A DNA stretch of 64,000 bases from Aphanomyces cochlioides (GCA_019828595.1 JAHQRK010000001.1:1178001-1242000), one strand, 5' to 3'. Positions 44,761-56,832 are shown, numbered from the stretch's first letter. The notes: generated by a model from the letters alone, not told the origin. Translations and numbers: made by a program.

Positions 44761-46320
44761 CAGTGCGCGCCACAGCATTGCAGCCACCTTATATTCGACA
44801 CAAAAATTCCACCACTCCTATGTCGCCCCTCGCAATGATCGCGAAATGCATGTACATGATTGGCGGAATAGTTTGAGCTTCAAATATCCCGCCAATCATG
44901 GCGGAGTGTCATGAAAATGAATATTTGCAGGCAATACCGTGCGTCAGAGCATTGCAGGTCACTTCAAAATCAGCGTCATATAGCGATAATACACCTCGTT
45001 GTGAACTCAAAGGTATTGCAATAGCTAAAGTAAGATCTACTCTGACTGTCAAACACTACAACGGCATCACTAGAATGGGAAGCCAGCCAAGACTGACCGT
45101 TGAAGAGCGAGCCTCGATTGCGACGTTTCATCGCTTTGGAATGTCCTATCGGGCCATCGCCAAAGAGATGGGCCGTAACAAGGACACGATTCGAACATAT
45201 TTGAAGAATCCTGAGCGATATGGGCGCAAGTTTCAAGGAAGAAAGCTCACAAAAATTGTCGGTCGAGAGTGCCGGAAGCTTTACCGCGAAGCATCCAACA
45301 CTGGCGCGTCCGCACGGAGCCTTCACTCAACTCTTAAGTTGGAGGGATCGGTGCGGACGTGCCAGCGTCGGATGCTGGCGGCAGGGTTCCTCAAGAACTT
45401 GAAGCGCAAGAGCACACCAAGTCTACTCCCAAGACACAAGATTGAACGAGTCAACTATGCCAGCCGCAACCTCGAGGATCATGTCAATTGGACTCAGATC
45501 ATCTGGTCTGACGAGAAAAAGTTCAATCTCGACGGACCCGATGGTCTAAAGTACTATTGGCATGATCTTCGGAAGGCCCCGGAGTCGTTTTTCTCCCGTG
45601 CCAACGGTGGACAGAGTGTGTGATGGTATGGGGTGCCTTTTCGGGCCATGGAAAAGCCGAATTGGCGATTTTGGAAGGCAACCAAGATGCTGACGATTAC
45701 GTCCATACGCTGAGTGACCACTTATTTCCATTTGGTCATTCAGTATATGGTCGTAATTTTGTGTTTATGCAAGATGGAGCCTCGATCCACCGCGCCAAGA
45801 CCACTATCAAGTTTTTGAACGACCAAGGCGTTGAGCTATTTGACCATCCCGCACTCTCCCCAGACTTGAATCCAATCGAAAATGTCTGGGGATTGATGGC
45901 GAGGAAAGTTTACGAGAATGGTAAACAGTACTCGTCGAGAAACGAGCTTATTCGAGCAGTGAAGCTTGCGTGGTCTCAAATCGACCAAAACTATCTCGAC
46001 AAATTGATTTCATCAATGCCTAAGCGTTGTGTGGCAGTCCTCAAGGGCAAAGGTAGTGTAATCAACTATTAGATGATAAATTGAATACAATTTACATTTG
46101 TCTTGCATCAAAATTTTCAGTGGCTGCAATGCTCCGTCGCATGTTATTCATCTAAATTTGCAGTAAATCACTCATGCGTTGTTGAATGACTCTTTGGTCG
46201 CGAGTTTGTATGTTGTAGTGATGTTTCATTCAGCTTCAAATAGTCGCAGATTACTCAAAGCTGCATCGGCCTATCCTAATCACGGCAAACATGGTGGCTG
46301 CAATGCTGTGGCGCGCACTG
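44761..46320. mobile_element. Tc1 element with IR/DR-like ends and TA duplication (array copy 1)
   Basis: The outer ends start CAGTGCGCGCCACAGCATTG and finish with the reverse complement at 46320; TA flanks both sides. A related inner repeat (GTGCGTCAGAGCATTGCAGG) lies at about 44938-44962 and an inverted counterpart at about 46120-46143. Each end therefore carries two binding-site-like repeats some 175 bp apart, as in IR/DR Tc1 elements. It encloses a Tc1 transposase. Confidence 0.85.
45075..46072 (+). pseudogene. Tc1 transposase, frameshifted (array copy 1)
   Basis: The start MGSQPRLTVEERASIATFHR is followed by the paired-like HTH (MSYRAIAKEMGRNKDTIRTY) and the DDE core: first Asp in TQIIWSDEKKFNLDG, then MVWGAFSGHGK, second Asp in FVFMQDGASIHRAKT, and Glu in SPDLNPIENVWG (DD34E). 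A two-base GT insertion in GTGTGTGATGG near 45617 stops the frame after GGQSV. In copy 2 the same place reads GTGTGATGG and the gene is open, so the lesion is copy-specific or a base-call error. Confidence 0.9.
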
Positions 46321-46487
46321 TAGTCTCTGGTTTGACTCTGAAACTGGTTATCAGGACTCCGTGACACTGAGTTTTGAGCCCTACCACTGAATTTTTGCCC
46401 AAAAAGTCAGAGTCTTGGAGCAGAGACACGGGGTTTCGTGTTATATTCAGTATACGAAATAGGAGGGATTCACATTTTATTGCCGCC

Positions 46488-46730
46488 ATGGCATGGATGG
46501 ATGAAGAAGAGAATCTGCTTCTGTGCAGATCATGGATGCTTCTGTGCAGATCATGGATAGCAGCTTCTGAAGACAGCACTAAAGGTTCGAGCCAAACGTC
46601 CAGCACGTTTTGGTTGACTGTTGCATCGATCTACAATGAAGCCAAGGACGCAATTCGTCCAGAGCGAACGGCAAGAGCACTCGAATCCAAGTTCAGTGTG
46701 ATCAAGCACAGCGTTACCAAGCTCGCTGGT
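46488..46730 (+). pseudogene. NAM-associated/trihelix-like DNA-binding gene, cut by the array junction (copy 1)
   Basis: Starts MAWMDEEENLLLCRSW. Seen: LLLCRSWIAASEDSTKGSSQ, FWLTVASIYNEAK, ERTARALESKFSVIKHSVTK and LAGC. These resemble the N-terminal half of the plant-type L-RSW-VS-D-x-G-Q...FW...I-Y...RT...L..RW..I...V.K..G domain found in transposon-linked proteins. The sequence ends at the unit junction and runs into the antisense repeat-protein gene. A 21-bp direct duplication (CTTCTGTGCAGATCATGG repeated) doubles the LLCRSW segment. Confidence 0.6.
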
Positions 46731-47814
46731 TGTGGATGGTTTTGAATTATCCACAGCATACTTCTGTTCGAATGACTGCTTGGCGCATGGTAGCTTGTCA
46801 GTGACTGATGGACTTCGACGCAGCGGTGGTCTATTGAATCCATGTTTCTCTGAGATGCCAGACTTGTTAACATCAGACGAAGCGTCAGCAGCAACAATGC
46901 CACCGTCATGTCATGCTTTGGCACCAAATGGAGTTGTCGATGTTGCTAGATTCGTTTGAACCACTGGATGGCACTGCTCCAATGGTTGCTTGACGCATGA
47001 CAGCGAGACGTTGTGAGTGAAAGAAGGACTGCGATGTAGCAGAGGTGGCTGCAATCCTCCCGTCGTAGTAGCGCCCCCCAACAGCATCCTGACATTCAGA
47101 TGGTTGCTGGACATGTTTCATTGAGATCTTGCAAGTAAACGTGGGACTTCGACAAAGCGTGCGTGGCTGCATCTCTCCAGTCGCGAAAGTGTCCAACTTG
47201 GTGGAAATGGATGCTTTCGCTGTAGCAAGGTTACTGTCAGGGAATTCTTTGACACCAATTGCAGCATGAAGCAGCGAAATCCAGGGAGTTTCGATTGTGA
47301 CCTTCAGGGCAAGACAGGCGTTGAGACTCGCAAGGACAAACATCAGAATGCTGAGAAAGAATGATGCGTTGAGTATATCGCCACAATCTTGACTGTGTTC
47401 ACAAACAGGTTTCAGAGGGAGCCAGGTGCACCGAGCGATCTGGATCGTAGCCTCCAGTACAAAAAAGACGTTGAGAGTCACCAGGATAAGCATAAGGATG
47501 CTTAAGGACTCCTTGACTTGATTTCGTTCGCAACTGAACGTGGCACATAATGCCGGGGTTGTGGTTGATAACTTCGGTGGATTCACGGGATGTTGCTGCT
47601 TGATAGCTGAGGTTGGAGCAATCGGGGCGGACTGCTCCAAGTCCTCGAAAGCATTTTGACGTGCATACTTGTTGTTGCCGCGTGGTCTTGTGGTCTTCCA
47701 TGTGAAAGTGGGACACCGGCGCAATGAAGGTCGCTTCGCTCCTTCTGTGGCGGGGGTACCGACCTTGTGTTGGACTTCGAGTGTGGCTTGGGACTTCTGG
47801 GAGTGACCGCTCAT
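46731..47814 (-). CDS. RRSPTFT repeat protein, array copy 2 (3' end truncated by junction)
   Basis: Identical to the copy at 33157-34513 from its start at 47814 down to the unit boundary. The first open frame ends at 46906 after the shared six-base C-run shift. The last motif of copy 1 (LRRSPSFTYKISMPCVKR) is absent because the unit edge replaces it with the antisense of the cut DNA-binding-like gene. Confidence 0.5.
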
Positions 47815-49086
47815 TGATAAAACTTGTCAAATCGGAAAATGAGCTCAATCCATGTTCGGAACCTCGTGAGAGAGAGGAACAGAATTCCATGAGACCCCGT
47901 GAAGCTGTTCCGAAAATCCATGTTCGGAACCGCGTCACGGGTCTCATCGAATTCTGTTCCTGTCTCTCATTTTCCATCTTCCATTTCTGGAAAGATCACA
48001 AAAATGGCACTATGTAACACTTTTTCGGGCTGGTCGGATGCCCATCAATTTTTTTATTCCATAAAACTGAAATGACATTTTGCAAAAATTTTCCAAAGTT
48101 CCAAATTCACATGTTAAAATGGAATTGATTCAACCAATCGCCGGAGGAAAATTTGATTAGAACACACTATAACACTTTTTAATGATTATATTATTTAGTG
48201 TACTTTGATGGATGATCGAGTTAACAGTTGAGCTCCAATGAGGTGGAGTAGCGCAAAGAAGCCAGTGGAGTGTGGCGTAGACGCAGTTGTTACTATAGTA
48301 TTGCTTTAGAGTTGACAGCGGGAAACTTTCAACTCGCAGACCTCTAGGGATAGACACCAAATTGGTATTTTCACACTATTTAGTCCAACTTGAAATTAAC
48401 AAAGTTCACACTGTCAGTTGAACAGGGGCCGATCGATTATTGTTGGTTCGCCACACAATTCCTCTCTATTTATAACGAGAGCTACCACATTTCTCTGCTA
48501 TTGAAGTGAGAGATGGACGGAGGCACACTCGGCGACAAGAGCTGTGACTGCGAGGGTTTGGCTGAATTGATAGAATTCATACATGAAGAGTATCAAATCA
48601 TCTTTGAATAAATTTTGATACTTTGAAGTATTTTAGGGTGCGTCTGGCAAAAATTCAAAATCAATATGCCATTTTCAGCTAAATTGGGATCAACTATTTA
48701 TGGCATACTCAAAATAGAGGTAAAACCTCCATCTCGTAAAATGGCATTTTGGAAGCCTCCAATGAGTATATCCCAACCAAAAATATTGGATTTGGTGCAA
48801 AACTCTTGGAGATAAACAAGTTCATATTGTCGATTTCATTCGAAATTGTGAGGGGGGTCCGAGATGTATCGATTTTTCAAATCGATCTGCGAATCGCTCA
48901 GCCAATCAGAATCGAGTATTTACCTAATTCACGCAAAACACACCCAGACACACGTGTAATTAATTTGGGACGATTGACATACTTTCCATTTATACTTGAT
49001 TTCAGTATGATCGAATCGATTTGGAATAGAATTCGATTTTGGTAAAAAAAACAAATTTGGGTGAAAAAGACAATATTTTGACCTAA

Positions 49087-49433
49087 GGGCCCGTCTGGCA
49101 ACCGAAAATATTACAATAAATTGGCCCAAAATGCTATTTTGAGGCCAAATTCAACAATTTAGGTCAAAATATGAACTTGTTTATCTCAAAGAGTTTTGCT
49201 CCAAATCCAATATTTTTGGTTGGGATATACTCACTGGAGGCTCCCAAAATGTCATTTTACGAAATGGAGGCTTTACCTCTATTTTGAATATGCCATAAAT
49301 AGTTGATTCCAATTTAGCTGAAAATGGCATATTTATTTTGAAATTTGCCAGACGCACCCTAAATATTGAGTTTGGCCTCAAAATGGCATTTTGGACCTAT
49401 TTATTGTAATATTTTCGGTTGCCAGACGGGCCC
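49087..49433. mobile_element. 347-bp MITE with TAA duplication, array copy 2
   Basis: Same ends, TIRs and TAA flanks as 35786-36132, again about 10 bp before the TRM10 frame. Confidence 0.75.
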
Positions 49434-49442
49434 TAATTTGGA

Positions 49443-50501
49443 TTGAAGCAAATTCAAAAATCCATTCTGGTTGGTGCGGCCGTCGTTGCTGCTGCTGCGA
49501 TCCTTGCGTGGCGATTCCAGCCATGGACACAACTAGGAGGTGGAAAATCAAAAAGATCGAGTAAGAAAGAGCGGCGAGAACTGCGGAAGGAGCAACGACG
49601 GAACCATATTGATGCGAGGAGGAAGAACAAGCGAATGCAAGCCAACGCCGACCGACAAAAGAAATGGGAAGAAGACAATGCAAATCATCCGATCGACCAA
49701 GACGAAAAGCAAAGGCAATACGATGCGAAATTGGCTCTGAAGAAGCAACAGCAAGAAACTCTCGAGGTACGTGATGACGAAGCTTTGCACTCATAGCCGA
49801 GGAGCTTAGGCCAAAATGAACTTTGCGATGACGAATGGACTGCGCGTTGCGATCGACCTTTCTTTCCTCACTAAAGAAAATCTTCGGGTATATGTCTTCT
49901 CAATCCATTGGTCTGAAGATCTAGTACAGGAGCGAAACAGTGTTTTGAAGCAAGTTGGTTCAGCGTATGGTGTAATGAAAAAGAGTCCACATCCACAACT
50001 CTTATCGCTGCATCTTGCGTCGTACAATGGAGAAATCGCATCCTTTTGCGACTCCAAGGGAGTTCAATCTTGGAAGGTACAGCAAAATTGATATCGATCT
50101 CTCTGACGTGCATCATTCCAGGTTACAACACACGCTGAATCGGTTGAGTCTCTATTTCCAAATAATCGAGTGGTCTTCCTGTCGCCTGACGCGACAAATG
50201 TACTCACAACAATCGACCCAAACACAGTATATATCGTTGGTGGAATTGCAGACCGCACAGTTCGAAAGGTACATGCACGGCCTCGCTATTTCCTGACAAT
50301 TCTTGTCAACAGGGAGAAACCATGTCGAAGGCATCTTCCAAAGCCATTACAACGGCACGTCTTCCAGTGCGTGAGTACGTGAACGTTCGATCTCACGTTC
50401 TAAACATCGACTCTGTTCTTCTCCTGCTCCTCGAGGTGCATAACGGCAGCGACTGGAAGGATGCATTCGACAAGATCCTTCCCAAGCGACTTCTAAAATA
50501 A
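49443..50501 (+). CDS. TRMT10: TRM10 tRNA m1G9 methyltransferase, array copy 2
   Basis: The same four exons as copy 1 (49443-49766, 49810-50076, about 50122-50268, about 50313-50501). The coding sequence is unchanged. A one-base deletion lies inside the second intron (CATCATTCCAG instead of CATCATCTCCAG) and leaves the acceptor AG intact, so the gene should be as functional as copy 1. The same absence of an ATG at the frame start applies. Confidence 0.85.
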
Positions 50502-51278
50502 ACCAAATCGAAAATTCAAATATCCATCCGGATAATATACGTACTGTTCTCAAGAAACTTGACATCGCTGGCTGCTTCCCCACGAGCTTGCACTTCAGTA
50601 GAAAGAACCGGCAAGTCTATCTTGCTTAGAACGGTTAGGGTCAGTGCTAACACAATCTAGAGGTTGCATGACGTGATTGAGATGTCATCAAACGCCAAGA
50701 ATTATTGGAGCTGACCCCTTTTGCTTCAGAGAACACTATCTGTTGCAGTTAGAGATGGTTCATGTCTGCATTCTGTCACGGACCATCCAAAGCTTGGAGA
50801 AGTTGGAGCGGTCAGTACTCAGTGTTGGCACAATCTAGAGGGCCTTGACATCAACATGACATGATTGAGATGTTATCAAACGCCCAGAATGGTTGGAGCA
50901 GCCCACTGAAGATTCAGAGAACGCTATCTGTTGCAATTCGAGATGGTCAATTTCTACAACGTGTCATGGACCATGCAAAGTTTGGAGAAGACGAGGTGAG
51001 CTTATGACCTTCACTGTCAAGGCAACGACAAGGTCATGGTTGCTCCTTGTCGATCAAGTCGATTTGGACCATCTTGTCATGCACAAAGAGAAAAGGGGTG
51101 AAGACGACCTGCTTGTATAATGTTCTGTTGTGGCTAATTACACACGGAAGCAAGAAGGACAGACTTTGTCAACTCCACCGACAAACCACCATTGACTACA
51201 GTTTACAATCAAGTCTAGCTCATCCAGTGAATAGAAAATCAACGTATTTAATGGTTAAAGCATAAACTCGAGACACAC

Positions 51279-52839
51279 TTAAGGAGCCTTGGTGGTAGGA
51301 GGGAAGGTGATGCTGGCGGTGGGGGCGCTGGTGGCGTTCGTTGGGGAAGGAGTGACTGGAGGAGGAGCAGTCTTGTCGTCGTTGGGCTTGAAGCCACGCA
51401 ACTTGAGCGTGATGGGTTGCAAGTCCAAGTTGAGGTAGTTGGTCATGATTTCGTTCACGTGGGTGTTGTCGTGATTACCGTTGCAACGACGGGTGAAGAC
51501 CGAAGGCCCAGCGCAGTACAAGTTGACATCCGTGCCGACGTGACCGATGGTCGTCCAGGCAATACGAGCAGTTTCAGAGATGCATTGACCCATGTACACC
51601 AACAAGTTGTCCGTCTTGTACTTGGGGTCAGCGACGAGCTTCTTCACTTCACCCTTGAAAATGGTGATCCAGTTTTCAGGGATTTCAGTCGTCGCCGTGT
51701 TCTTCGTGATCAAGTCGGTGATTTTCTTGAGGGCCGAAGCTTCGTCGTACGTGGCACGATCCTTCGAGAAGAGGCTTTCCATCCATTCCGTCGACATCAA
51801 TTGCTTCACCATGGGTTCAGGGAACCACTTGTACACGTCGGCGCGACCCAAGGTGATACCACCAGTGCCGTGATCGGCAGCCGAGATCATGGCCACGTTG
51901 GGGTTCGAGTAGACGAACTTCTTGACCACACCGACCGTGTTGTCGAATTCGATGGCTTCCTTACCCATGGAACCGGCGTCGTTGGAGTGACCGGCATGGT
52001 CGACACGAGAACCTTCAATCATGAGGAAGAAACCATGCTTTTGGGCTATCTTGTTGTTCTTCAAGATGGCGAAGATGTGTTCGGTCATTTCGGACAAGCT
52101 GGGTTCCTTGGTTTCGCCCACGGATACGGTCGACTTCGTAAGACATGTGTGACTTGTGGTACAAACCAAAGATGCGCAAGGCACCGGATTGCTCGTTGGC
52201 CTTGCGGTAGGCAGCGAGGTCGTCCTTGTCGTACGACAAAGTGTAGTTGGCAGCCTTGAGCTTAGCCAAGCAGGCATCGCTGAAATGGCGCTTACCACCG
52301 CCCAACAAGAAGTCCAAGTTGGCGTTGGCGCAGTATTGGTCAGCAATGTCGTTTTCAAGATCGCGGTCGTCGATGTGGGCGGCGAAAGCAGCAGGGGTGG
52401 CGTGGGTGACACGGGAGGTGACGATCATACCGACGACCATGCCACGGGCCTTGGCGGCTTCCAAGATAGTGCCGAGGGGCTTCTTTTCCATGTCGACACC
52501 GATACCAGCATCGAAGGTCTTGAAACCAGTCGAGTAGGCGGTGGCGGACGAAGCCGAGTCGGTAATGATCGAGGTGTTGGAGTAAGTTTGGACGGTACCG
52601 CGGAGGAGGGGGTCAATGTGGAGGAGCATCTTCTTGTGGGTGGGGTCAATCATGTTGCGGGCCAAGGTCCAGATGTTGGGGCCAGTGCCATCAGGGATCA
52701 TCATGATGACCGAGCGGGGCATGAGGTGGTCTTCATCGATGTCGTAGTCATAGTCGATGTTGGGTCGGCTGTCGTCGAAGCTGAAAGCCGACGAGATGGC
52801 AATCGAGGCGGCAAGCAAGGTCGAGATCTTGGCGAGCAT
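51279..52839 (-). pseudogene. Alkaline phosphatase, array copy 2, frameshifted
   Basis: Matches copy 1 but has one extra codon (Leu in KKMLLHIDP) and one extra C near 52119. That C breaks the frame between EVDRIRG and ETKEPSLSEM, before the EGSRVDHAGH and DHGTGG metal-binding blocks. The two halves stay open in different frames (52839 to about 52120, and about 52120 to 51279). Either a real loss of one copy or a homopolymer base-call error (CGCCA to CGCCCA). Confidence 0.85.
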
Positions 52840-53662
52840 GGTTAATGTGAGTAGACCGTCGCAGATGACAAAGTGAGAGTGAAACGACGACAACCTTCGC
52901 GTTGCAGCTGCCTGCTCCCAACTTCGAATGTTCAACCAGCCACCTGTATCTTAGAGTTGGACCCGCTTTTCTCAATCATTTTCAAGGAAACGGTGGCAAT
53001 GAAATTGCGACGCTTTTGTCAGCGTCAGCATGACGCTATTCATGACACAAGGCTTCGGACGCCTCCGTCCAAGGCCGTCCTGGCCAAGCAGTTGCCCTCT
53101 CGATCGAAGTTGACACTGTTCCTGTCTCTTTGTCTCAACCATCCACTCCTATGCGGTGTCAAGATTGATTCATCTGGTGCCGCAGCCAGGATGCTTGGGT
53201 GGCGCATCTCAAGTTTACGCCGGAGTAAAGCAGGAAGCGCTTCAACCATGGACTCACTGCGTTGAATCCACACCCACTGAGCTGTCCAGTCGTGTTGACT
53301 CTCGCGAAGCGCCACAGATTTCCCGCAATCGTTCGATGAACCAAACGGCACGGAGCCATTTGCCATCTTCCTTTTCGTGAATCTCTCACCTTGCGGCCAC
53401 TACAATCAACATGTCGCAAGGAATGTTCCAAGCGTGCCATGAACGCATCCAGAGCAATTACTTGAGAATAGCGTTGCTGAAAAGTGAAAAACGTTTTTGA
53501 CAAAAATGGTGTTAATAGAGAGTTTGCGAAAAATAACAAATGCTTGTAGAATTTGTTTGTTGCTGTCATTTGCGAACAATGACATTTTCTTGTAGCCAGA
53601 GTCTCTCAAATGTAATACCAAACGTGAAAGTCTATTTTTGAATTGGTGGCTTGCATCGACTG

Positions 53663-54683
53663 ATGAAGACGGCGCACTGGTTTCAACTTTGGTCTTTGGT
53701 TAGCTCAGAAGCCAAGCAAGATATCGTACAAGTGGACATAAGCAAGTACACGAAGGACGACAGGCTCTGCAAGCAGCACTTTCGTTTTACGTCTGCTCAA
53801 ATACATGAATTGGTGTCGTTGATGGAACTGCCGTGGGTGCTAACTCTGTCAAATGGCTCACGATGTCAACGAGAGACTGCAATGTATGTTTTTCTCAAAC
53901 GAATGTCATATCCAAGCCGCTTAATCGATCTCGAAGTGTTTTTTGGCATCGAGACATCAGTTATATCGCGTATTGTCTCGAAAGTACTCGATATATTGTA
54001 CGGATTTCGAGGTATATTACATTGGGATCATCACCGATTGACAAAAGAAACACTTACCATGTATGCAGAGGCGATAGTGTCCAAAAGAGCACCATTGAAT
54101 TGCGTGGTCGGTTTCATAGATGGCACCGTTCGTCCCATTGCGAGACCAACTCGATATCAAAGATCAACCTAAAATGGCCACAAACGTGTCCACGCCCTCA
54201 AATTTCAAAGTGTTTCTGCACCAGATGGCATGATCATTCATCTCAGTGGCCCATATGTCGGAAGACGACACGATGCAATAATGCTACGTGAAAGCAAATT
54301 GTCTGAAGCATTATCAAAGCACATGAGGATTGGTGACTCAACTTTTGTTATCTATGGAGATCCAGCTTATCGACTTGGAAAATCACATTATTTCACCATT
54401 TCGTGGAGCGAAGCTCACAAAGCCTCAAGAAGTTTTCAACAAACGTATGAGCAGAGTGCGGGTATCTGTTGAGTGGTGCTTTGGATCTGTCCTATCGAAT
54501 TGGGCATTCATCGATTTCAAGAAGAACTTGAAAGTGTTTCTTCAACCGATTGGAAAACTATACGTTGTGGCTGTCCTGCTTCAAAACTTTCTTACATGCT
54601 ACAATGGGAATATGTGCTCCAAGTTCTTTCGTTGCAAACCGCCAAATATACAAGAGTACTTTAGTTGTATTAAGAAGTACTAA
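53663..54683 (+). pseudogene. Harbinger DDE transposase, inactivated, array copy 2
   Basis: Carries the same TAA after RYQRST and the same A-run frameshift as copy 1, plus a three-base in-frame difference. Catalytic D, D and E motifs are recognisable in broken frames. Confidence 0.88.
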
Positions 54684-54687
54684 TGAA

Positions 54688-55425
54688 TCATTTCGTGCCA
54701 TGAATAAGTTTATCCATCATGAGTTTCATCAACTCGAGCTGTTTGGATTGAATTTCTTGCATCATTTGGATTGAGCGCGTGGTATTATCCGCTTCTTGCT
54801 TTCGAATCTCCAATTCTTGCTTCATCAATTCCAGCTTCTCTTGTCGATGCTCGTTTTCATTTTTGAATTGTGATTCAAACAGCTGAACAGCTTGACTCGT
54901 CTTCTTTTTGCCATGGTTGGCGTCACTACCCTCGTCCGTTTCTGATACTTTGGACATGATTGCTGCATTTCGAATTTTTTCGCCTTCATTTTCAAGTCGC
55001 TCCATTCGTGCTGCTTTTTCGCTGTTCTGGGATGGCTCCAGATTGTCTATAAGTTCAGCCAAGTCGCAGAGAAGTTGCTCTTTCTCTTCGTAGTCGTCGT
55101 TACAGCCGCTTTTTCGCAGCGATTCTAGCTCTTGTTTCCTCCAATATCCTAATAGAGATGTAGTCCTTTTGACCAAAATTTCTCTCGATGGAGCAATTGC
55201 TTGCGCATCGGCATGGGATGGACGTAGATAGTGAACAAATGCCTCTCGGACTTGCTCCCATACCTCAATTTTTCTACCATGCTCAGCCCCAAATGGAAAT
55301 TTAGCGATGACCTCTCGCAACAACGCTATGTCGTCTTTAGCAGCGACTCGGAACATGACTTTTCGCTTCTTGACTGGGCCTTCATGGCTTGATACGCTTG
55401 ACATGTCATCGTTCATCGTCGACAT
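54688..55425 (-). CDS. Myb/SANT-like Harbinger protein, array copy 2
   Basis: 245 residues, identical in translation to the copy at 41387-42124: trihelix/Myb-like domain, acidic linker and C-terminal coiled coil. Confidence 0.85.
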   Translation of the reverse strand: MSTMNDDMSSVSSHEGPVKKRKVMFRVAAKDDIALLREVIAKFPFGAEHGRKIEVWEQVREAFVHYLRPSHADAQAIAPSREILVKRTTSLLGYWRKQELESLRKSGCNDDYEEKEQLLCDLAELIDNLEPSQNSEKAARMERLENEGEKIRNAAIMSKVSETDEGSDANHGKKKTSQAVQLFESQFKNENEHRQEKLELMKQELEIRKQEADNTTRSIQMMQEIQSKQLELMKLMMDKLIHGTK

Positions 55426-56469
55426 GTGAGTGCGAGAGGAAAAGCAAAAATGACTGGCTTGTAGAATCCACCTACAATCAAATTTGACACTGGATTTTTC
55501 TCAAAAAAGCTTGTACATTCACTACAAACATATTTTACAAGAATTTGTTATTTTTCGCAAACTCTCTAATAACAAGTTAAATAGTTGATCAGAAAGTTTT
55601 TAACACTGTTAAAAGGTCGATGCCGGATATTTTGTGAGTAACTGGCTGGAGAAGTCAAATGTACAAAATAGAGTTGACATTTAATTTAGTGTTGTATTGT
55701 GCTTTTGATACAAAATTGTGAGGAACGGTTTGAATCGACCGAGGTTTCGAATCGATTCCGAATCGAACGGGCTTCTCTGATTGGCTAGAATTAAAAATTA
55801 AAATTATTCAGCCAATCAGAATCGATCAGCCACCTCAGTCACGCAAAACACACACTGACACACACCACTTCAGTATTATGAAATCGATTTGAAAACGAAT
55901 TCGCATTTTGGTCAAAACCACAAATTTGGTTGAAAATGACAATACAAAACATGTTTTTAGTACAGTATCAAGAAAATGTTTTAGTGTGTATAGTGGTATT
56001 GTGCAAAATTTCCTCCGGCGATTGGTTGAATCAACCGCCAGCAAATCGCCGGCCCTCCGAAATATAATGCAAATATCAATTTTAGAAGGTTATTTGACCT
56101 TTGGTTAAGTCTTGATCGGGATGGTACACGAAATCGACAGCTTCGTCGCTGCGACGCTCAACGTGAGGAGCGCTGAATAACGTGGAGTTCTCTTCGAGGT
56201 GGGGTCGCTGTGGAAGGTTGTTCAGGGTCATAGAGATGACGTGAGATTTGCAGCTTTTCACTCACAACTTAGGTCAGTCTTCAGCCAATCAATTGATAGT
56301 ACCATTATTTTTAGCCAATCATATTGTCCGGACGATTTCCAGGCGATTGGAAATATCGCCTGAAATTGGCAAATTTGGACGGAAATCACAATATATCTAA
56401 CGGGACTTTACCGGACATTCGCAGAGAATACCAGACTTCCTCGCCGATAGAGATCTTCCAAGGCTTTTC

Positions 56470-56832
56470 TTAAAGAGACCAACGCCGAAGAATAATTTTC
56501 GAGACTCTCAACTTTTTAGCATGTGCCGACCGTCCATTCTGCACGCTCAGAAGCAGTTGAAAGTTGTAATATAGTGGCCCAGAGACAAACACCACCCTAA
56601 AATATGTTCGAAAGTCTGCGAAGCGTTCAAACTGAACGCTCAATGTGCACATGACATCGAATTTTTGTGCCGGAGACGTTGGCATGAACTGAAAACAACG
56701 AGTTTGCCGCTCATCATGTCCAAATCCGGATAATAGTTTTTCACACGTGTTAAAAAGTAACATCACAATTTGTGAAAAAGTCGTGCGATCCGCGCTAAAC
56801 GCCGGGCACATGGTGCACTCCCAGTCGGCCAT
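56470..56832 (-). CDS. Possible unknown protein fragment, array copy 2
   Basis: Same 120-codon frame as 43169-43531; no family recognised. Confidence 0.35.
   Translation of the reverse strand: MADWECTMCPAFSADRTTFSQIVMLLFNTCEKLLSGFGHDERQTRCFQFMPTSPAQKFDVMCTLSVQFERFADFRTYFRVVFVSGPLYYNFQLLLSVQNGRSAHAKKLRVSKIILRRWSL

Larger units (their letters stand above)
53517..55567. mobile_element. Harbinger-type element, array copy 2
   Basis: Same TIRs, AAT flanks and gene content as 40213-42266, three bases shorter because of a change in the transposase near 54420 (AKLTKPQEVFNKR instead of AKLTKAQEEVFNKR). Confidence 0.9.

Noticed and set aside
44528..44773. 81-codon minus-strand ORF left of the Tc1 element
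   Set aside because: Runs across the end of the pogo-derived element and into the Tc1 terminal repeat; no family resemblance, so probably chance or an unrecognisable gene remnant.
44898..45074. N-terminal extension of the Tc1 transposase frame (MAECHENEYLQ...)
   Set aside because: This part spans the inner terminal repeat of the transposon and has no domain; the ATG at 45075 gives the normal Tc1 length.
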